Of a DNA stretch of 36,288 nt, positions 31,614 through 36,288 are shown piece after piece (the stretch's first letter is position 1; each line of letters starts with the position of its first letter). This DNA comes from Tissierella pigra. GTDB taxonomy: Bacteria > Bacillota > Clostridia > Tissierellales > Tissierellaceae. The notes beneath the pieces were generated by a model. The model made no database searches. It had not been told where the DNA came from and saw only the letters and a program-made list of their open reading frames with translations. Made by a program: the position numbers and the translations under genes. The DNA is taken from positions 1 through 36,288 of the forward strand of contig NZ_VUNQ01000034.1 of the NCBI RefSeq assembly GCF_009695605.1. Reading direction: 5' to 3'.

Positions 31614-33326
31614 ATGGATTTGAAAAATATTAAACCTAGTTTGGAAAACATAATATCTACTATGGCTAATCTAACAAATATGGAGTATGCCGTATTTAAT
31701 ACCAACTCAGAATTAGTAAGTAGCACACAAATTTATTTGCAAAGAAAAGGAAGAAATGTTCACTCAGCTTCAATAGAAGAAGTTTTGAACCTAGGAAATG
31801 TAATAGTAAATAAGCCTGGCTTAATGAACTCCTGTATAGGATGTAGATTTGTAAATAATTGTCCTTCCACTATAGAAGTTTTGTCTTGTATTAAATTAAA
31901 TGGAATTCCTGTAGGTGTTTTAAGCCTTACTTCCTTTTCCCAAGAAGGACATACTTTGATTGAAGAAAATATACGTAACTATATGAATGTTTTAGAAAAT
32001 ACTTCACAACTGATTTCTATGTTTGCTCAAAATGAAATTTCAAATAACAATATTCAAATGTTACATAAAGTAATTCACGAGATAACTAAAGAAAACAATT
32101 CTAGTTATATAATAATAGACAAAAATGGCCTTCTGGTACACTGGGATCAAGAATTTGAAGACCTACTTTCCTATTGTAATTTATACACTCAAACTATAGA
32201 TATTATTTTCCCTGAAAACATTTGTAATTGGATATTGAATACTAGTAAACCTAGGAAGAAATATTCTGTTAGTGAAAGTTTTCAAGGAATTATTCATATT
32301 ACACCTTTAATAATAGAATTTGATATCATTGGCTATTTTCTTAAATTAGAAAAAGATGTTGGTCCATCTAAACAATATTTACATCAAGATTATTTAAATT
32401 CTATCATTACTAATGATTGCAAAATCAATAATATAAAGAATAGAATTAGAAAATTATCAACATCATCTTCTTCAGTTTTAATTACTGGAAAAACTGGTAC
32501 TGGCAAGGAGTTGATAGCCAAGGCTATTCATTATACAAGTAATAGATCTGATAATCCTTTTGTCTCAATAAACTGTGCAAATATACCTGACTCTCTATTT
32601 GAATCTGAGCTTTTTGGGTACGAAGAAGGAGCTTTTACTGGTGCTAAGAAAGGTGGTAAATTGGGAATTTTTGAGATAGCTAACGGTGGAACAGTATTCT
32701 TAGATGAAATAGGAGAATTACAAGAACATTTACAGGCTAAACTCCTAAGAGTACTTCAGGAAAGTACTATACAAAGATTAGGAAGTGTTACCCCTATATC
32801 TGTAGATATTAGAGTTATTGCTGCAACTAATCAAGATTTAGAATCTATGATGGAAGAAAATAGGTTTAGAGAGGATTTGTTCTATAGACTAAATGTTATA
32901 CCTATTTGCTTACCTCCACTAAATAAAAGGATAGATGATATAGAGTTACTTACTAGACATTTTATAGATAAATACAATAAAAAACTTTTTAAAAATATTA
33001 AAGATATTTCAAAAGAAGCCTTAGATATTTTAAAATCCTACTCATGGCCCGGAAATATAAGAGAACTTGAAAATGTCATAGAATACGCAATTAATATGGA
33101 AGAAGCTGATATGATTGGAATTGATAATCTTCCTGATAGAATAGCTAAATTCACTGCAAAAGAGAGATTTGATTTTAAAGAATCTATAGCACAAAAGGAA
33201 ATGGATTTAATTGTTAGTGCATTAAATAAGTATGGTTGGAATTTAAGCGGAAAGGAAAAAGCATCAGAAGAACTAGGGATTAGTATTAGAACCCTATATA
33301 GAAAAATAGCCGGCTTAGAAAAATAG
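31614..33326 (+). CDS. Sigma-54-dependent transcriptional activator (NtrC/PrdR-like)
   Basis: 570 residues. An N-terminal sensor domain carries four Cys (C74, C77, C83, C92: SCIGCRFVNNC...SC), which could bind a metal or Fe-S cluster. A PAS-like domain covers about 147-250. The AAA+ domain has Walker A (ITGKTGTGKE, about 292-299), GAFTGA (339-344) that contacts sigma-54, and Walker B (TVFLDE). A Fis-type HTH (EELGISIRTLYRKI) ends the protein. Start ATG 31614 is six bases after GAGGTG; the in-frame GTG 31605 is part of that site. It sits divergent from the operon it probably controls, and its sites also precede orr. Confidence 0.92.
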   Translation: MDLKNIKPSLENIISTMANLTNMEYAVFNTNSELVSSTQIYLQRKGRNVHSASIEEVLNLGNVIVNKPGLMNSCIGCRFVNNCPSTIEVLSCIKLNGIPVGVLSLTSFSQEGHTLIEENIRNYMNVLENTSQLISMFAQNEISNNNIQMLHKVIHEITKENNSSYIIIDKNGLLVHWDQEFEDLLSYCNLYTQTIDIIFPENICNWILNTSKPRKKYSVSESFQGIIHITPLIIEFDIIGYFLKLEKDVGPSKQYLHQDYLNSIITNDCKINNIKNRIRKLSTSSSSVLITGKTGTGKELIAKAIHYTSNRSDNPFVSINCANIPDSLFESELFGYEEGAFTGAKKGGKLGIFEIANGGTVFLDEIGELQEHLQAKLLRVLQESTIQRLGSVTPISVDIRVIAATNQDLESMMEENRFREDLFYRLNVIPICLPPLNKRIDDIELLTRHFIDKYNKKLFKNIKDISKEALDILKSYSWPGNIRELENVIEYAINMEEADMIGIDNLPDRIAKFTAKERFDFKESIAQKEMDLIVSALNKYGWNLSGKEKASEELGISIRTLYRKIAGLEK

Positions 33327-33382
33327 AATACTCCTTACCTCATTAGGTCATAAGGGTAGTGTGAAACAATATAATATTAATT

Positions 33383-33411
33383 AACACTTCTTTCTTTCAT
33401 TACATATTATA
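33383..33411 (+). promoter_or_regulatory. Sigma-K-like promoter of the 39-residue protein gene
   Basis: AACA (33383-33386), 16 bases, CATATTATA (33403-33411), fitting AC-N16-CATANNNTA. A stem AGTGG/CCACT (33417-33429) follows. Spacing and downstream stem copy the arrangement at 5933-5979. Confidence 0.6.
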
Positions 33412-33458
33412 TCATGAGTGGAAACCACTTAATATAATTATTAATTGGAGGTGCCCTT

Positions 33459-33578
33459 ATGACCGAAATATTAAATAGAAGAGAGGAATGTTCTGATACA
33501 GATAGTTCTTTATTGTTTTTCTTTTTACTATTAGTAGTAATCTTCTGTAATTGTGATATGTTTGGAAGAAGATTCTAG
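33459..33578 (+). CDS. Small hydrophobic protein, probable sporulation protein (paralogue of 6014-6136)
   Basis: 39 residues: polar N-terminus (MTEILNRREECSDTD), one hydrophobic helix SSLLFFFLLLVVIF, then CNCDMFGRRF. The start is backed by TTGGAGGTG six bases upstream. It shares the DSSLLFFFLLLVV core and the whole promoter layout with the gene at 6014. Function unknown; late sporulation expression is inferred from the promoter. Confidence 0.75.
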   Translation: MTEILNRREECSDTDSSLLFFFLLLVVIFCNCDMFGRRF

Positions 33579-33593
33579 GCTCAAGACAGATAA

Positions 33594-33610
33594 GGCTGCC
33601 AATGGCAGCC
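33594..33610 (+). terminator. Weak hairpin after the small protein gene
   Basis: GGCTGCC (33594-33600) / GGCAGCC (33604-33610) with a three-base loop, 16 bases after the stop codon. It lacks a clear T tract. Confidence 0.5.
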
Positions 33611-33808
33611 CTATTCTACTTAACAACTAAATATTCGCAGATACACTTTATTTAATAAATTAAATTCACTTTATTTAAAACTATGTAAATTGCACATTTT
33701 TATAGAATAGGATAGAATTAAACAAATTAATTCTAATCAAGTTTAATAAAATATTTCTGCATTTTTCTGACAGCAAAATAATAAGGACAATATGGTCCTA
33801 ATTATTCC

Positions 33809-33949
33809 TCACTTATTTATTTCTATTAACGATACATCTATAACTTTTTTCAATACACTAGTTATGTAGCTTCTTTCATTTTCTGTAAATTTCATAGTAT
33901 CTAAAGAATACAATAAATCCTTAGATATAAGCAATAAATCTTCTAACAT
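33809..33949 (-). CDS. Hypothetical 46-residue protein
   Basis: Starts at ATG 33949 behind a good ribosome site (AAGGGGTGAT, five bases). The product is an amphipathic helical peptide, MLEDLLLISKDLLYSL... ending SLIEINK, with no known motif; it lacks the SQ-x-LD motif of Spo0E-like proteins. A short stem AGGAC/GTCCT (33784-33799) lies downstream on the minus strand. Confidence 0.5.
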   Translation of the reverse strand: MLEDLLLISKDLLYSLDTMKFTENERSYITSVLKKVIDVSLIEINK

Positions 33950-34143
33950 AATTTATCACCCCTTATATAGATTTACCTATATACTTCTACATAAGTTTTA
34001 AAACTCCTTCAAAAAATAAAAAACTTGAGATTTCTTCCTAAATTTCCTGCACTAATTCTAAATATCTTTCATAAAATCTATGCTTGACTAATGTCTAGCA
34101 TCTTATTTTTACGTTCAATATAGTTCTATTAAATCATACTATT

Positions 34144-34297
34144 AATTCTTAAGCTTTTAGCATTATTGATTTATCCTTAAAATTATAATAACATTTATTT
34201 TAACCTCTCTTTTGTTACACACAAATATCACAAGATGTATTAATTCTGGAAATACTACATAAGAATACCGTAAAATTCATTTCTGAATAATACGGTA
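34144..34297 (-). pseudogene. Relic of a second DUF2786 gene 5' end (repeat copy R1)
   Basis: About 154 bases match 35962-36161, which covers the first 45 or so codons and the leader of the DUF2786 gene. R1 has lost a block of about 45 bases, and the CAA codon of the MLKAQEL motif is TAA here. It retains the leader, the ribosome-site region and the hairpin TACCGTA/TACGGTA (34266-34297). The neighbouring stretch 33950-34143 is AT-rich; on the minus strand it contains only broken frames, such as a run ending HRFYERYLELVQEI. Confidence 0.7.
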
Positions 34298-34325
34298 CAT
34301 AAAAAAGTACTTTACTTTATAGTTA

Positions 34326-35192
34326 TTAAATATAATGTTTATTTTTTGATGTACATTGATTCCTTTTCCACAAATAAAATGCCAATAATGAAAATAAGAT
34401 GTATCCAACAATTGAAACAATAGATGCTTCTATTCCAAAATCACCACCAGTAATAATTATTGATTTTGATTTGAGAACATATGAGAAAATTGCTTCACTA
34501 TCATATGTTGGTCCAATGTTTAAAACACCACCAATCATAATACAATTCCATATACCATGTATGATTGCACTATACCAAACGGAACCACTTTCATAAGTAA
34601 TAAGAGAGAACATGATTCCAACACTGGTGCCAGCTACAAAGAGAAGTAAAATACTAACGAGGTTCATCTCTCTCCCTATTAAATGCAATAATCCAAATGC
34701 CATGGATGGTATAAGAATAGCAACCACCTTATTCCATCTCCTTTCCAATGTATGCATGACAATACCACGAAAAACCATTTCTTCAACGACACCAGCACCA
34801 ATTCCATAATAGAATAATGCTGCTGTGATGATATTCGTCCCTTTAGACAAAGAAACAGAATTACTTATTAACTCTCCAGGCATACATAGTAATGCTACTG
34901 AAACTATTGATGGGAGCAAAACAGCACTGATTAACCATACCAGTTTTAATTTTGGCCTTCCCATACCATAATTCTCTAAAAAACTTTTCAAAAATTTAGT
35001 ACATAAAATCCTTAATAAAAAATATGTCAATAAAACATAAACAATACCAAATATAATGTTACCAATCCAATCTGGAATTGCAGTAACATAGGCAATACTA
35101 CCTATTAGGTTAGCTACTATTTGCGATACAATCAAAATAAAAATACTTAACATAGCAATCATTACTTCTTTAATTGAAACTTTATTCTCCAT
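34326..35192 (-). CDS. CPBP family intramembrane metalloprotease (CAAX/Abi-like)
   Basis: 288 residues and about eight membrane helices. The CPBP motifs are all there: EEMVFRG (motif 1, E-E-x3-R), FGLLHL (motif 2) and HGIWN (motif 3), which hold the catalytic metal. Related proteins process prenylated peptides, protect against bacteriocins or modulate signalling. Here there is no bacteriocin gene next door. AGGAGG precedes ATG 35192 by five bases. It lies between the two repeat copies R1 and R2, so this block may have been acquired or rearranged as a unit. Confidence 0.88.
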   Translation of the reverse strand: MENKVSIKEVMIAMLSIFILIVSQIVANLIGSIAYVTAIPDWIGNIIFGIVYVLLTYFLLRILCTKFLKSFLENYGMGRPKLKLVWLISAVLLPSIVSVALLCMPGELISNSVSLSKGTNIITAALFYYGIGAGVVEEMVFRGIVMHTLERRWNKVVAILIPSMAFGLLHLIGREMNLVSILLLFVAGTSVGIMFSLITYESGSVWYSAIIHGIWNCIMIGGVLNIGPTYDSEAIFSYVLKSKSIIITGGDFGIEASIVSIVGYILFSLLAFYLWKRNQCTSKNKHYI

Positions 35193-35369
35193 TACGACCT
35201 CCTATAAATCATTTTTATTCTACATAAATATACTTATACAATTTATCTAATGAGAAAATTATACCATATTATTCCATATCGTCTTATATTTTCAATACTG
35301 TACTCTTCAGTTTTCAAGGTTTAATTACACACAAATAGCATTCTATTCTATATATAATGCTTGTGACAG

Positions 35370-36086
35370 TTATTTAGAAACAACTAATTCCAAATTTTTT
35401 TCTTCTTCTGCAATCCTATCTAATATACTAAAGTTTTCTCCATCTTCTATGCCCTGATAATATACATCTCTAAAACCTTCAAATTTTGTATTAGTATTAA
35501 TAGTACCTTTGAATTCTTTATTATTGTATTCATCTATGACAGCTTTATCTTTAACTAATACTAACCCCCATTCTTGATTTGCTTCTTTTTGTTTTTCAAA
35601 AGCCTTATTTAATCCTTCTATAAATCCTAAGGCATAGTCGTTCTCCAAGCCTTTTGTTGAATATCCATCTTTTATATATTCATATCTGAGTTTCTTTATA
35701 ACACTATTTATACAATCAATTGCATATTCTAATACTATAGTACATACAGTAACATCTTCATCTCTCCCCATAAAAGTTATGGTATGAGTTCTATTAGTTC
35801 TAAAAAAAGAATAGCATCCAAAATTCTCTGCAATTACATATGCTAATCTACCTTTCCATTTGGCTTTAGTAAATGTTATATTTGTTTTATTCTCTATTAC
35901 ATTTATTTTTAAATCATTGCAGTCTTCAACCTCTCTTATTGAAAGCTTATGTTTTATTAGCAATTCTTGAGCTTTTAGCATTGCTGATTTGGCTTCATAT
36001 TCATTTGAGCTTTCACTAAGCGCTAATAATTTTTTTATCCTCACAATTATAGTAGTATTTATTTTAACCACTCCTTTATTACACAT
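35370..36086 (-). CDS. DUF2786 domain protein with C-terminal DUF7168-like region
   Basis: About 238 residues from ATG 36086. The DUF2786 core is RIKKLLALSESSNEYEAKSAMLKAQELLIKHKL, quoted here as its two halves RIKKLLALSESSNEYEA and KSAMLKAQELLIKHKLS; the C-terminal half contains YALGFIEGLNKAF. Members are common in phage and mobile regions of Firmicutes. The only good ribosome site, AAAGGAG (36071-36077), is eight bases before an ATA codon (36060-36062) in the usual start position of the family, so the true start may be non-standard; the ATG at 36086 lies upstream of that site. Its 5' part is duplicated at 34144-34297. Confidence 0.8.
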   Translation of the reverse strand: MCNKGVVKINTTIIVRIKKLLALSESSNEYEAKSAMLKAQELLIKHKLSIREVEDCNDLKINVIENKTNITFTKAKWKGRLAYVIAENFGCYSFFRTNRTHTITFMGRDEDVTVCTIVLEYAIDCINSVIKKLRYEYIKDGYSTKGLENDYALGFIEGLNKAFEKQKEANQEWGLVLVKDKAVIDEYNNKEFKGTINTNTKFEGFRDVYYQGIEDGENFSILDRIAEEEKNLELVVSK

Positions 36087-36161
36087 AAACAACACAAGAT
36101 GTATTAATGCTTGAAGTACAACACAAAAATACCGCAGAATTCATTTTTGAATAATACGGTA
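35962..36161. repeat. Direct repeat copy R2 (leader and 5' end of the DUF2786 gene)
   Basis: Matches 34144-34297 with about 45 bases extra. It includes the palindromic segment ATACCG...CGGTAT (36129-36162) and ends where the insertion sequence seems to begin. Confidence 0.75.
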
Positions 36162-36164
36162 TTG

Positions 36165-36288
36165 GATAGGTTACACTAGTTAGGACAGGTTTTCTCCGAA
36201 CATGATATAATAATATTAGGAGGAGAAAATCATGTCAAGAAAATATTATGAGGAAAATTTCAAGAAGCAATTAGTCAACATATACAAC
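36165..36288 (+). mobile_element. IS3-family insertion sequence, left end (cut by window)
   Basis: Homology between the two repeats stops at 36161; the following bases contain TTACACTAGTTAGGACAGG, typical of an IS3 left end, then the orfA ribosome site and start. The exact first base and the right end cannot be fixed from this window. Confidence 0.6.
36232..36288 (+). CDS. IS3-family transposase OrfA, N-terminal fragment
   Basis: ATG 36232 stands eight bases after AGGAGG. The first 19 residues, MSRKYYEENFKKQLVNIYN, match the HTH start of IS3/IS150-type OrfA proteins. The gene continues past the window end. Confidence 0.8.
   Translation, partial: MSRKYYEENFKKQLVNIYN

Noticed and set aside
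33809-33949. Spo0E-like aspartate phosphatase
   Set aside because: The 46-residue product is the right size but lacks the SQ-x-LD motif.
34264-34297. The TACCGTA/TACGGTA hairpin as terminator of the CPBP gene
   Set aside because: No U tract follows, and the same hairpin lies upstream of the intact DUF2786 gene, so it is part of the repeat rather than a terminator.

Overview
The window reads as chromosome of a low-GC, anaerobic, spore-forming Firmicute, most likely Clostridia/Tissierellales-like. The support is AT-rich intergenic DNA, strong Shine-Dalgarno sequences, a spore photoproduct lyase homologue, promoters resembling those of sporulation sigma factors, and genes typical of amino-acid fermenters (an ornithine racemase-family enzyme, split glycine-decarboxylase-like subunits, a sigma-54 activator). 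No rRNA, tRNA or CRISPR was seen.

Layout. 1-2449: end of a plus-strand transcript, a probable spore-surface protein, a divergent propeller/coiled-coil protein and a DUF3343 protein. 2591-4490: SDR-type L-threonine 3-dehydrogenase and a DegV protein. 4834-5782: AbrB-like regulator and DUF998 membrane protein, with a clear promoter and operator. 5933-6136: a 40-residue protein behind a sigma-K-like promoter; a paralogue with the same promoter sits at 33383-33578. 6180-7510: a CPA-type antiporter under a fluoride (crcB) riboswitch. 7524-12314: radical SAM protein, DUF4269, acetyltransferases, SplB homologue, methyltransferase. 12412-16646: methylthioadenosine salvage operon (acetyltransferase, class II aldolase, mtnA, mtnP, methionine gamma-lyase-like), which looks like a DHAP shunt. 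16775-18483: iron-sulfur flavoprotein, small membrane protein, and a DUF2325 gene behind a perfect Fur box. 18655-22201: pspA-ydjG-ydjH-ydjI membrane-stress operon. 22292-23380: acetyltransferase and lipoprotein.

23576-33326 is the most interesting part. A sigma-54 activator gene (31614-33326) lies beside two perfectly spaced -24/-12 promoters, one driving an ornithine racemase-family gene and one driving an operon of SDR, two divergent GcvP-like subunits, an AcoX/NAD-kinase-like protein and an NhaC-type antiporter. Both promoters have matching 16-bp dyads (TTGnCn-N4-nGnCAA) about 100-150 bp upstream. The GcvP-like pair lacks several motifs of true glycine decarboxylase, and no H-, T- or L-protein gene is near, so the cluster probably catabolises a different amino acid.

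33809-36288: a small ORF, a CPBP protease and a DUF2786 gene. The 5' end of the DUF2786 gene is duplicated as a broken relic at 34144-34297. The window ends inside an IS3-family insertion sequence.
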